From the NCBI GenBank assembly GCA_000151295.1, contig GG745350.1, forward strand, positions 136,500 to 200,499: a stretch of 64,000 nt of DNA, in the 5' to 3' direction. The number at the start of each line of letters is the position of its first letter. Position 1 is the first letter of the stretch. The notes beneath the pieces were generated by a model, which ran no database searches, was not told the origin of the DNA, and saw only the letters and a list, made by a program, of their open reading frames with translations. Shown piece after piece: positions 43,206 to 54,536 of the stretch. The stretch is from Allomyces macrogynus ATCC 38327. Lineage: Eukaryota; Blastocladiomycota; Blastocladiomycetes; Blastocladiales; Blastocladiaceae. A program made the position numbers and the translations under genes.

Positions 43206-44374
43206 ATGCCCCCGAAACGCGCCAAAGGTCTCAAGAAATCCGCCGAGCCCGCGGCCAAGCGCGCGCGCACTGAGGCCGACACGCCGTCGCCCGCACCTGG
43301 CGCCAACGACCCGCAGCCCGTCTACGTCGGCGAAGTCGACGAGGAAGACGATGTCGCCGAGCTCGTGGCGCTTGCAACGGCTGCCAAGGCTAAGCTCGCA
43401 GCCGGCGACGAGCACGGCAAACCCCTTGCGCGTGGAACCGTGCACGAAGCGCAACGGCTCCTGAACGTCGATACGCTGCTGCACGCTGAGCGCCGTGCCG
43501 TACTCCTGGCGCTCGCGACCGCGCTCGTTCTCTTGGCCGCGTACGACGCCGAAGCACTCGACAACAGCCCCAGCGAGGTCGTGGACGTGGCGACGGGCCA
43601 TGTCGACGAGGCTGCGGCCATGACGGATAACGACAAGGTCGTACCCGGCGCACCAAGTGTCGAGAACGTGCGCGCCTACGTGGCTCTCAGCAGCGCTGTC
43701 CTTGGTGAAGATGCCGAGGCACTCGTCACAGCCGTCAAGGAGCTCGCGGCGCAGTTGACGGGCGACGACCACGAGACGCTCGCGTGGCTCGCGCAGCGCC
43801 GGCTCGAGACGGCCGAGGACGTGGATGCGTGGGCCGATGCGTGCACAGCGCTGTGGACGTCGCTGGCGGCGGATGCGACCGAGGGTGCCGAGTCTGCGCG
43901 CGAGCTTGGCCAGGGGCTCTGCCTGCTCGCCAAGGCTACGGCCATCGTCGAGGAGCAGGGCGAACTTGCCAGTGAGGACGACGGCAAGGTGGACAAGAAG
44001 GTGGTCAAGCGTGCGCGCAAGATGCTCGAAAAGGGTCCGTGATTTGCCGTCGCTGGACTCTCTGCTGTCGACGACTTTGTTGACTGGTGCGATCCATCCT
44101 CTGTGTAGCCGAGACGCACATCAAGGCCGCGATCAACGCCGACTCGCATCCGTCGGCGCAGCACTTTATCCCGCTGGCCGAGACGCACGTCAACCTCGGT
44201 ACCATTGGCGAGCTGCTTGACGAGCCGGCAAGCAGCGTGTGCGCACGGTACGAGCAGGCCGTGGCCGCGTTCCAGAAGGCGCGCGAGCATGACCCAGAGT
44301 CCGTTGACGAGGACGTGGTCGAGGGTCTGCAGACGACGATTGATGAGATCCGCGCCGAGGAGGACGGCGAGTGA
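43206..44374 (+). CDS. TPR-like helical nuclear protein, ETT1/NRO1 candidate
   Basis: Exons 43206-44034 and 44109-44374 give 364 residues. The start MPPKRAKGLKKSAEPAAKRA is a basic nuclear-localisation sequence, then an acidic linker (VGEVDEEDDVAELVAL) and a long series of amphipathic helices: HAERRAVLLALATALVLLA, VRAYVALSSAVLGEDAEAL, RELGQGLCLLAKATAIVEE, and, after the intron, FIPLAETHVNLGTIGELL and CARYEQAVAAFQKAREHDP. It ends in acidic IRAEEDGE. A basic nuclear start followed by TPR-like helices is the layout of ETT1/NRO1, which acts in translation termination and in control of the Ofd1 dioxygenase. Identification rests on layout rather than a decisive motif, so it is tentative. Confidence 0.7.
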
Positions 44375-45224
44375 CGGGGGGGTTGGAGAGTGTTGGTGGT
44401 GGGCGTGTTTCGTTTTCAAGACCGTCAGTACGTAAGTATTCATGTATTATTCATCGTGCAGGTCTCCCTATTTTGGAACGCGGAAGCCAGACACATGGTC
44501 CCATGGACGTCAGGGAGGGCTGGAGGGGCTGAAGGAAAAGGAGCGCGCGATTGACGAGCTGCGATGAAGTTTATGTGAGAGAGCGGTGCAAGCATTTTTG
44601 CCAAGTGATCGCGCTTGCACAAAAGTGGCACCACGAGCAACCATGGAGCGACGCTGTGCTGGCGGGGTTCGTGCAAGCCCTCAGGACAAATCCGTGTGCA
44701 AATCCCTGCCAGAGCCTCGCTCACGTCCCAAAAGTGGCAGTCGCGAGGGATCACGCGCAGCACTCCAGTTGCCCTGGGACGCTCCGACCGACCGCCGCAC
44801 GAACCGCCACCAGTCGCCTCCACGTCGGAATTGCCTCCACGTCGGAATCGCCTCCACGTCGGAAGCCGTGTGTGGGACAACGTTTCGACGGGATGCTGGC
44901 CCCCCGCACGCTCGCAAAAAAGGCGAGCGCCGCGCTTCCTTCGATCCTTCCTCTTCCTCTTGGCTCGAGTCGACGCCGATTCTTGCGCAACGTTCTGCTC
45001 GCTAACCCTGAGCGGTACTTAATTGCAGTGGCCCCCGTGGACTAGCTCCCCCGTGGCCCGTGCGCCGCGTGTTGCCTGCTGCCCATTGTTGCACCCGTTC
45101 GCGCTGTTGACCGCATCCCGCTCGCCTGCTCGCGTGCCAAGACCACGGGCACCTCAAGACCACCGCACCGATCTGCGCGTGAGCGTGTGTATCCCGTGCT
45201 GACGGGCCCGTCAAGTTTGCCACC
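44375..45224. other. Intergenic region with 17 bp tandem repeat
   Basis: About 850 bp upstream of the first CLC gene. Apart from a tandem repeat, no coding signal; open frames here look like GC-driven noise. Confidence 0.5.
44815..44865 (+). repeat. Three copies of a 17 bp tandem repeat
   Basis: Unit cgcctccacgtcggaat, with the second copy starting t and the third ending g. The three units are contiguous. Located about 360 bp upstream of the first CLC start codon. Confidence 0.9.
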
Positions 45225-48200
45225 ATGGCCGACCCACGCGCTCGCGCTACGAGTCCCGGCGCCAACGACGACGACATCCAACCATCGCCGCGTCTGCGCG
45301 GCGTCACTGCGGTCCCGCCGTCGACCATGTCACCTATCAAGCCCATCACGCCCGGATCAGCTACCGCGGCCGCCGACCGTCGTCTACGTCGCCGCTACTC
45401 GGGCCGCGTGAGCAACACGGTCAACTCGTTTGAGAAGCGCCATGAGCGCACCGAGATTCCGCGGTCGGTCGATATCGAGGACGTCGACAGCCCGCCGCTG
45501 CGCCGATTCCATGACAAGGTGCATCCGCACCGCCAGCTGTTCGTGCGAATTGTATTGTGCATTGTGCTCGGGTTCCTCACGTCCGGGATGTACTATCTCA
45601 TGCACCACTACACGGGTACGGTCACGCGATTCAAATTTTGTGGAACTCCAAGTCATTTCGGATGTGGCCACCGGTCAGACACACCGCTCACAGTGACGCG
45701 ATGATGACTGGTCACTCTTTTCTTTCCTGTTCAGTTCTGATCAACGATTGGCGCGTAAATAAGGCAAAAGAGCTCTACAAGACGTCGTTTGTTGCGTTTT
45801 GGGGCTGGCTGGTTGGAATTGGGCTTGCTGCAGGCCTGATCACGGCAGTGCTCAGCATCTACGAGCCTAGGTATGCACGACTCGCCTGTGGGCTCGAGTT
45901 GGGTTGCGATGGCCCGAACTGGCCTTGTGTGTCGTCCATCTAACGGTGTTTCTCGGGTTTTGCTAGTGCGGCTGGATCTGGCATGCCCGAAGTCATTTCT
46001 TATCTGAACGGTCTTGAGCGGCCGCGGTATATTTCGTTCAAGACGCTGGTGTTCAAGCTGATCGGCATGACGTTGATCACGAGCAGTGGCATCTACTCGG
46101 GCTACGATGGCCCGCTCATTCACAGTGCGTTGCGTCTGATTAATTGGATTGGCGGTGGAGGAACGTGTGTCGCGTCGAGCACGTTCACTGATCAATTCTA
46201 TTCGTTCTTGTTCGCGTCTAGCCTGCGCAATTCTCGGGATTGTCATCATTCGCAACCTCAAGAAGATCCCGTTCTTCACCAAGGCCTACTACGGTCTGCC
46301 CCGCAGCAAGTGGTCCAAGGAGACGCTGTCGCTGCTCCGCATCAAGCGGTCGCAAGAGCTGCAAGTGTTTGCCACGCTCGGTGCTGCGTGCGGCGTTGCC
46401 GCTGCATTCCAGGGTACGTGGTCTCTGCTCACCACCCAATTTGTTTTTGGGCTCGGTCTGACTGATTTTTGATTCTCCTGCTGTTGTTAGCCCCTCTCGC
46501 CGGCGTGACATTTGCGCTGGAAGAAGCGGTACCGCAATTTGAATCGTTAATGCAAACTCATCGAGTAGCAGCGACTGATCCACGCGCTTTTCGCAATTGA
46601 CGTCATAGGTGTCGTTTTACGACCCGTCGCTCATCCTCAAGACGCTTTTCTCCTGCGCCATTTCGCTCATGGCGACGAGCATCTGGTACTTGGGCAAGAA
46701 GCAGAACGGCAACTCGTACTCGATCTACCTCGTCAACGCGCACTGCAACTTGAACCTGAACATTCTCGATTTTGTCTCGTGGGCCATCATTGGCGCCGCT
46801 GGGGGTGCGTTACTCGACATGATGCGCCGCCAGCACCGACTCTGCAAGCTGACGCGAACCTCACGCTTTGCTCCCCGTACTCGCATAGGTGTTCTCGGCC
46901 ATCTCTACAACTTGCTCGTTGCCAAGATCAGCAAACTGCGCGCCAAGTACATTCAGCCATCGCGGGTCCGACGTGTCGTGGAGGTCATTGTCGTCGTGGT
47001 GATCAGCATGACGGCGACGGCGTTCCTAATCCAGGTCCCGACCGAAGACGATGTGCGTTGCATATGCTCCTGCATCTCCTGCCGCGACCGATGTGATTCC
47101 TAACTATTTCTCCCTTCACTCGTTTCCGAACGAAAATAGGGGTCGACGTGCACGTCGTTTGACCGCAGTTTGAAGCACCTGATCAAGGTCCCAGACGACA
47201 ACCCCTGCGTCTACGCGTGCAAAGATCTGTTGAACGTCGACGCCAGCTCTTTGCTACACAAGCGCGCGCCCGCTGCCCCGCCGTCCGACGAGACCGAGAC
47301 GCCGCTCGACAAGTGTACCTACTGGTTCTATGGCCACCTGTGCACGGACGTGCGCATTCGCGACATAGTCCTGGCCGAAGCCGTCGACCGGTATTTGGCG
47401 GCCGGCGAGTACTGTGCCAAGAAACCGCCGACCGAGCGGTACTCGCTCTTGATCGAGACGAGCCAGGAAGTGCACGATCTCGTCGCGTCGTCGATTGACA
47501 CGTACAAGTCGGCGCTGTATCCGAAAGGGCTCTTTTTCGACGGCGATTTCAACAAGACGGCTGCCGCGTCCAAGTCCAAGTCGTCACTGCACAAGCGGGC
47601 CGCGGCCAAGCCGCTCACGGAACCGAAGTGTTACCATCAAATGGCGTCGCTCTTCATGAACCAGCCGGAAAATATCTTGAATAATTTGTTCACGCGCGGC
47701 TACTATTACCTGTTTGAGTGGCGCACGCTGCTCATTTTCGGGTTTGCGTACCTGATTCTCTCGCTCGCGACGCACAATATCTCGGCGCCGACCGACTTGG
47801 TGATTCCCGGGTTGATTGTGGGCGCGGCGTTTGGCCGGCTCTACGCGTTGGGTACGTGCTGCATCATGGCTGATGCTCTGGTTCGAACCGCGTCGCTCAC
47901 TCATCCGTTTATTCGTTTGTAGGCGTCAACGTTCTGCGCAGCAAGTGGGGACTGGGGCTCGCGGATCCGGGCGCGACTGCGCTCCTCGGCACGGCCGCGT
48001 TTTGGTCGGGTACGTCGCGCCTCGTCGTCACGATCATCGTCATTGCGCTGCAGGCGACCAACGAGCAGGTACAACCCTCTTCACCCTGTTTTGTTGTTCC
48101 CGCTGCGAGCCTGCGCTCACCATGCTATCCCGGACCCTAGACCTACCTCAATGGTGTGACCATGGTCGTTCTGATCGCGACCGCGATCGGCAACGCCTTC

Positions 48201-49055
48201 GGCGAGTCGCAGTACCATCTCGAAATTGAGGAAATGCACATGGCGTTTTTGCCGCACACGGCGCCGCCGGCGCTCACCAAGACGACCGTCGCCGACCGCA
48301 TTCTCGAGGACGAGGGCAGTCTCGCACCCGAGAACCTGGCGTCGATCCCGCTCGAACCCGAGTTCACCGTCCAAGAGGCCATCTACCTGCTCCGGTCGAC
48401 GCAGTTCAGCGGGTTCCCCGTCGTGCACGCGACCAAGCAGACGCTTTACGGCCTGCTGTTGCGCGACCAGCTGCTTGACCTGATCAACCGCGAAGTGGAG
48501 CGGCTCACGGGCAAGTCGGTCGCCGCGACGCTCGACCGCAAGAAAAAGCCCGTTGGGTTGCTGAAACGAATCTTTGGGCGGCGCAAAACACCGAGCGTGG
48601 GTCTCAGCACGCTCGCCGACCACCAGGCGCGGTTCGACCAGTCGACTGCCGAACTCGATCATTTGATGGGCGCACTGACCCCGGCCGTCTTGCAGCTGCG
48701 GCTCGACTTGGTCGTGCAGGAAGTCATGAACCGGTCGCCGCGCGTCGTTTACCCGGAAACGTCGGCGGCCAAGGCATACACGATGTTCCGCGGCCTCGGT
48801 GTGCGGCACTTGATGGTCGTGGATTTTGATAACGTCGCTGTTGGGATCTTGACGCGGTCCGACTTCCACAAGCTCGTCGAGGACGCGCATCACGGGCACG
48901 CCGGCGGGCACGGGCATGGCCACGGCCATGGGCACGACGCGCACGTGGCTGCGGAAGGCGGGCATGCCGCGCCAGGTAGTCGTAGCGCGGCGCCCATGTC
49001 GCAGATCCCGCTGGCGCAGGCTGAAGCGACGGTGCCGGCCATGGGCCGTCACTGA
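45225..49055 (+). CDS. CLC chloride channel/exchanger, ClC-6/7-like, copy 1
   Basis: Ten exons: 45225-45615, 45735-45870, 45967-46124, 46222-46413, 46491-46528, 46609-46804, 46889-47052, 47140-47851, 47923-48068 and 48141-49055; 1015 residues. The cytosolic N-terminus RSVDIEDVDSPPLRRFHDKV and the lumenal CYHQMASLFMNQPENILNNL point to the endolysosomal ClC-6/7 branch. CLC landmarks: AAGSGMPEVISYL, then SGIYSGYDGPLIHTCA, where GYDGP replaces the usual GKEGP so the gating Glu is Asp; AAAFQAPLAGVTFALEEAV; and TDLVIPGLIVGAAFGRLYAL. A Cys-containing loop of about 180 residues (about 426-610) is larger than usual. Two CBS domains follow (about 779-825, 902-955) and a His-rich tail. A tandem paralogue lies 0.8 kb downstream. 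Confidence 0.93.
47593..47847 (+). repeat. 255 bp tract identical to the second CLC gene
   Basis: Every base from 47593 to 47847 equals 52272 to 52526 (constant offset 4679), including third codon positions. The next base on each side differs (47592 c against t; 47848 t against c), and exon sequence further out is clearly diverged. Confidence 0.95.
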
Positions 49056-49870
49056 ACGTTTTGGCGCGCTGAGTGCTGCTGCTGCTTTTGCCCGATTCTT
49101 TTTTGATCATTCTTTGTCGCATCTCTTTTTCGTCCTCGACCCACGAGCATTTTTGGTTTGGTGCTGTATCACCAATTGCACTCGTCGTGCGGTTTCAATA
49201 CCATTTCATATCGGTTGCTGTGCTCTCATGCATTCCTCGTCGTCACCTCGCGCGCGATGTGACAAACGCGACCTGGACGCGTTTGCCTGAGCGGACACGT
49301 TGGCTCTCCTGCAGTCCTGCCGCAAGCACGCACCGGCCCGCGCACCAGCCGCTGCAGCGCGTACACGGCAGCGTGACAACTACTACCTCCACGGCTGCCC
49401 TCGTCGCGAACGCCAGCGACACAGACGTCCCCCCACGACCAACGATGGGCGATGTTGGCGGTGCCGGCGTCTGCGGCGGATGCATCCCTTGACACGCCCA
49501 CGTGTCTCGCGCGACCCCAAGTGCTGCCGGGTCCCTGGGCGGCACTTCATTTGGCGCCGAGCCCATGTGGGCCGTTGCTGCGCTCACTACGCCGCAGTAA
49601 GCTTCCCGAGAGCCCGCCAAGCACCATCAGGCGCAGCGACGCTCGCAACGCCTCCTGCTGCCGCTCCACAGCTCGAAAAGGTGCCGAAACCCCATCTTAC
49701 ACCGAAGCCATCGGCCTCTTGAACGGCCTGCCTCCCCTCGCGCCCCCGTGGTCGTTTGCACGCCCCACACACCGACCGGCCCAGCTTCCGACCTTGAGCA
49801 TTCTGCACCTTGCACAACACCACCAGCAGCGGCTTTCTCGGCACCAGTTCCACGGCGGCCAGCATCAACC
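49056..49870. other. Spacer between the two CLC genes
   Basis: About 815 bp. T-rich sequence just after copy 1 (49079-49200) probably contains its polyadenylation signals; the rest should be the promoter and leader of copy 2. No frame similar to CLC is seen. Confidence 0.5.
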
Positions 49871-52800
49871 ATGACCAACACGCCTCCGACCGCGCCAGCC
49901 GGCGACGGTGGGACCCTACCGCCGTACCGCGCGTCCGGTGACGTGACCCCGTCGGCCTCGCCACGCCTCGTGCCGCGCTTCTTCCAAGGGCAAGTGCCCA
50001 TGAGCCCGACGGGCAGCGACGTTGGCAGCGAACGCCGCCTGCGGCCTCGTCGGCGCCGTGGCGCCGTGCAAACCTGGAAAAATTTCGGCAAGCGGCAAGA
50101 GCGCACCAAGCTCGCGCGGTCAGTCGATATCGAGGACGTCGACAGCGGCGCGCTGCGCCGGTACCAGGACAAGCTGCACCCGAACCGGCAGCTGCTCGTC
50201 AAGATCGTGCTATGTGTTGTGCTCGGGTTCGCCACGTCCGGGATGTATTACCTGATGCACCATTACACGAGTACGATCGCGTGTGTTTGCCGTTCATGCC
50301 GTGCTGCGGGGGTGTGGGATTTTCTTGGCGCAGCAGCGCGCTTTGAACTGGGATGGATCTGACCAGTGTTCGACAGTCGTCATCAACGACTGGCGCGTGA
50401 AACAGGCCATGGCGCTTTACGACAAGTCGTTTTTCTCGTTTTGGGGCTTTCTCGTCGCGGTTGCGCTCGTGGCCGGCCTGATCACGGCGTGGATCAGTAT
50501 CATCGAGCCAAGGTACGACTCGCTCGATCCGGGCTAGACTTGCCCAAGTGACGCAGTTACCGCCAAACTGACAAGTGGCGGTCGTTTTGTTAATCTAGTG
50601 CTGCTGGATCCGGCATGCCCGAGGTGATCTCGTATTTGAACGGTCTCGAGCGCCCGCGCTACATTTCGTTCCGCACGCTGATCGCCAAGCTCATTGGCAT
50701 GACGCTGATCACGAGCAGCGGCATCTACTCGGGTTACGACGGGCCGTTGATTCACAGTATGTCCCCCCTTTTTTGGGTGGTGGCCCGGACTTGTGGGTCA
50801 TGGACTGAGTTGCGTTTTAATCTCCATCTAGCTTGCGCCATTCTCGGCATCGTCATCATTCGCAACCTCAAAAAGATCCCGTTCTTTGCAAAGGCCTACT
50901 ACGGCGTCCGCAGCGAGCAGTGGACCAAGGAGACGCTGTCGCTGATTCGCATCAAACGGTCACAGGAGCTGCAAGTGTTTGCCACGCTCGGTGCCGCGTG
51001 CGGCGTCGCCACAGCGTTCCAAGGTGCGGAATCCACTCTCTCCACCGTGTATCGTTTGCGTTGAAACTGACGCCCCCACTTCATTTAGCTCCGCTCGCCG
51101 GCGTGGCGTTTGCGCTCGAGGAAGCGGTTCGTTTGGCCGTTCTTTTGCAACTGCATCAGTCTACTCGCGTTCACCCGCATCCCGTTCGTTCACACCCAGG
51201 TCTCTTTCTACGACCCGTCGCTCATTCTCAAGACGTTGTTTGCCTGCTCCATTTCGCTCTTGGCGACGAGTCTCTTCTACGGTGGTAAGAAGCAGAACGG
51301 CAACTCGTACTCGGTCTACCTTGTCAACGCGCACTGCGACCTCGACCTCAACTTCGCCGATTACCTGACCTGGGTCATTATTGGGGTTTTGGGAGGTCCG
51401 TATCTTGCTTCTCCACCCATTGGAATCCGTGCCCGCCCAAGGTGGTCAAGCTGATAGTTTTGGGTTGGGTCGGTGATAGGCGTTTTCGGCCACCTATACA
51501 ACTTGCTCGTCGCCAAGATCAGCCAGTTGCGCGCCAAGTACATCCAGACGTCGATTGTGCGCCGGCTCATCGAGGTGATCCTGGTCGTGGTCATCAGCAT
51601 GACGGCCACGGCGTTCTTGATCCAGGTCCCGACGCAGAGTGATGTGCGTGTCGCGTCGTGCCTTGCCCACCATGCGACGTACGACCCCCACTGACCACCG
51701 CGTCGCTCTCCTCAACAGGACGCGACTTGCACGCCGTTCGACCGCAGTCTCAAGCACCTGACCAAGATCCCCGACAGCAACAAGTGCACCTACACGTGCG
51801 GCGATCTCGGCCTCGTGACCAACGCCACGACCACCTCGTCCAAGCTGCGCAAGCGCGCCGCGGATACGTCGAGCGACGACCTCAGTCCATTGGACGAGTG
51901 CATCAAGTGGTTTGACGAGCACGTTTGCGTCGACACGCGCATTCGCAACATGGTGATCGAGGTATATCCGTTCATTTCTGACTTACTGCGTGGCCGCGGC
52001 TTGATCCTGACGTTCTTTGCCCAAACGTCAGGACATTGCGACCAAGTACGCCGACGCGCCGAGTTACTGCGCGGGCAAGTCCAAGTCCTACAAGTACTCG
52101 TTCCTCGTGGAAACGACCGAGGCCGTGCACGATCTCGTTGCGTCGTCGATCAGCGAGTACAAGTCGGCGCTCTACCCGAAAGGCCTCTTCTTTGACGGCT
52201 CGTTCAACAAAACGTTGTTCGAAAAGGACGATGATGCCGACGACTTGTCGTCGTCGTCGCCGTCGCTGCATAAGCGGGCCGCGGCCAAGCCGCTCACGGA
52301 ACCGAAGTGTTACCATCAAATGGCGTCGCTCTTCATGAACCAGCCGGAAAATATCTTGAATAATTTGTTCACGCGCGGCTACTATTACCTGTTTGAGTGG
52401 CGCACGCTGCTCATTTTCGGGTTTGCGTACCTGATTCTCTCGCTCGCGACGCACAATATCTCGGCGCCGACCGACTTGGTGATTCCCGGGTTGATTGTGG
52501 GCGCGGCGTTTGGCCGGCTCTACGCGCTGGGTACGTTTCTGAACCGGCTGGAACCGGAACGACCTGTGTATATGATCGCTGACATGCTGCTGCTTTGATG
52601 TAGGTGTCAACATCTTGCGCATCAAGTGGGGTCTCTCGCTCATGGACCCGGGCGCCATGGCGCTGATCGGCACCGCCGCATTCTGGTCCGGCACGTCGCG
52701 GCTCGTCGTGACGATTATCGTAATTGCGCTGCAGTCGACCAACGAGCAGGTACGTTCCTTGCTGTTTCCGCGCACCGCGCGCTGCGACACCGGAATACTC

Positions 52801-53758
52801 ACCCATTCCCCCCACCTCCGCGCATAGACCTACCTGAACGGCGTGACAATGGTCGTCCTGATCGCCGCGGCCGTCGGCAACGCCCTCGGCGAATCGCAAT
52901 ACCATCTCGAGATCGAAGGCATGGAAATGGCTTTCCTTCCGCACACGGCCCCCCCACGCGCTCAGCAAATTGACCGTCGCCGACCGGATCCTCGAGGACG
53001 AAGGCAGTCTCGGTCCGGAAAACCTGGCCACGATCCCGCTCGAGCCCGAATTCACCGTCCAAGAAGCGCTCTACCTGCTCAAATCCAACCAGTTCTCGGG
53101 GTTCCCCGTCCTGCACGCGACCAAGCAGACCCTGCATGGGTTCCTGTTGCGCGACCAGTTGCTCGATTTGGTCAATCAGGCCGTGGAGCGTGTCACGGGG
53201 AAACCCGTTGCGGCCTACACGACGATCGAGCGCAAGACGCGCCAGGGGTTGTTGCGGCGCGTGTTTGGCGGGCGCAAGACGCCGGCGAATGCACTCAGTA
53301 CGTTGGTCGATCGGCAGGCGCGGCTCGACCATTCGGCGAACGAACTCGACCACTTGATGGGCGCGCTCGTGCCGGAAGTTCTGCAGCAGCGGCTTGACGA
53401 GGCTGTCATGCAAGTCATGAACCGGTCGCCGAGGATCGTGTACCCGGACACGTCCGCGTCCAAGGCCTATGCGCTCTTCCGCGGTCTCGGCGTGCGGCAC
53501 TTGTTGGTCGTGGATCACGATAATGTGGTTGTTGGGATGCTCACACGGTCGGATTTCCATGCGATGGTCGAGGAGGCGCATCATGGTGGGCATGGGCATG
53601 GGCACGGGCATGGCGGACACGATGCGCATGGGCATGCCGAGGCCGGGCATGCGCTAACGGACGGTGACGGGCATGCGGCGCCGCGCAGCGCGTCTGCGCC
53701 GCTGCCGGCATCGCAAACGCCGCTGACCGTGTCCGAGTCGACGGTCTTGGCGCCGTGA
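49871..53758 (+). CDS. CLC chloride channel/exchanger, ClC-6/7-like, copy 2, apparent frameshift
   Basis: Eleven exons: 49871-50270, 50377-50512, 50599-50756, 50832-51023, 51089-51126, 51200-51395, 51480-51643, 51719-51961, 52032-52530, 52604-52749 and 52828-53758. Exons 2-7 and the 146 nt exon match copy 1 in length exactly. The sum is one base over a whole number of codons: frame is lost at a run of seven C (52949-52955), just before the CBS domains. One base shorter, it would encode about 1033 residues with both CBS domains (FTVQEALYLLKSNQFSGFPV; RIVYPDTSASKAYALFRGLG); as it stands it stops at 53397 without them. It also carries GYDGP instead of GKEGP and a His-rich tail. Copy 2 has one intron (51962-52031) that copy 1 lacks. 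Confidence 0.88.
52272..52526 (+). repeat. 255 bp tract identical to the first CLC gene
   Basis: Partner of 47593-47847. The tract covers the end of the lumenal loop and the helices around IPGLIVGAAFGRLYA, stopping just short of the exon end. Confidence 0.95.
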
Positions 53759-54536
53759 TGGGTTTTGAGTCGATTCGCGCGCAGGGCGGTTTGTGTCGCG
53801 GTTGTTTGGTTCTCTTTTTTTTTCCGTTGTTGGTCGTTTTTGGCCGGGGCCGTCCCCTTCATTCATGAGCAGTAACCATCCGTCATCGTCCTTTGCGACG
53901 TTCTTCTTGCAATACACGCGATAGCATTTCGCATTATGAGCTGTTGGTGGGAGCGGGTGGTTCAGGCCGCGCTGTGAATCGCCACTCGTGTCATGATCGA
54001 GGTCCCCCGGCAGGCGCCGTTTATAACGGGATCGGCAGGCGATGCGACCTGATGACTTCAACCGGCGGAGAAAGATGGAAACGGTTGCGGCAACGCTGTC
54101 GTGGAAGTGGGCGGGCGAGAAGGCATTATCAAAACAAACACGGGCGTTGCTGCAATGACGCCGGCCGGCTTCAAGCCGGCGAAGGCCGAGCAGCCAAGAG
54201 AAGAGACGGTGGTCATGTAAATGCATGTTTTTTACAGACAGACGGAAGAACACACCCAAGGAGATAAACAGCGGGATAGGCGAGGGATAGGTGGGGTTGT
54301 GGGCAAGAAGATGCGCAAATGAGAGCAGGCAAAGCAAGACAAGTGTTGGATGCCCGGGCGCGATGGTGATCAGATGCTGAAGAGAATGCGGCGGCGCGAC
54401 CTGAAGTGGTGACGCCGGAGTGAAGAAGAGATATACACAGAGAAGAGCACGGACGGGGGTGGACAAATCTGGCACGACCGCTCGCTCCGTCGACAAAGGA
54501 GGCAGGGGATAGTGGGAGAGGAGGGACGACGGGGCT
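53759..54536. other. Convergent 3' region
   Basis: About 780 bp between the CLC copy 2 stop and the kinesin stop. It includes a short run of t after 53815 and no supported gene. Confidence 0.5.
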
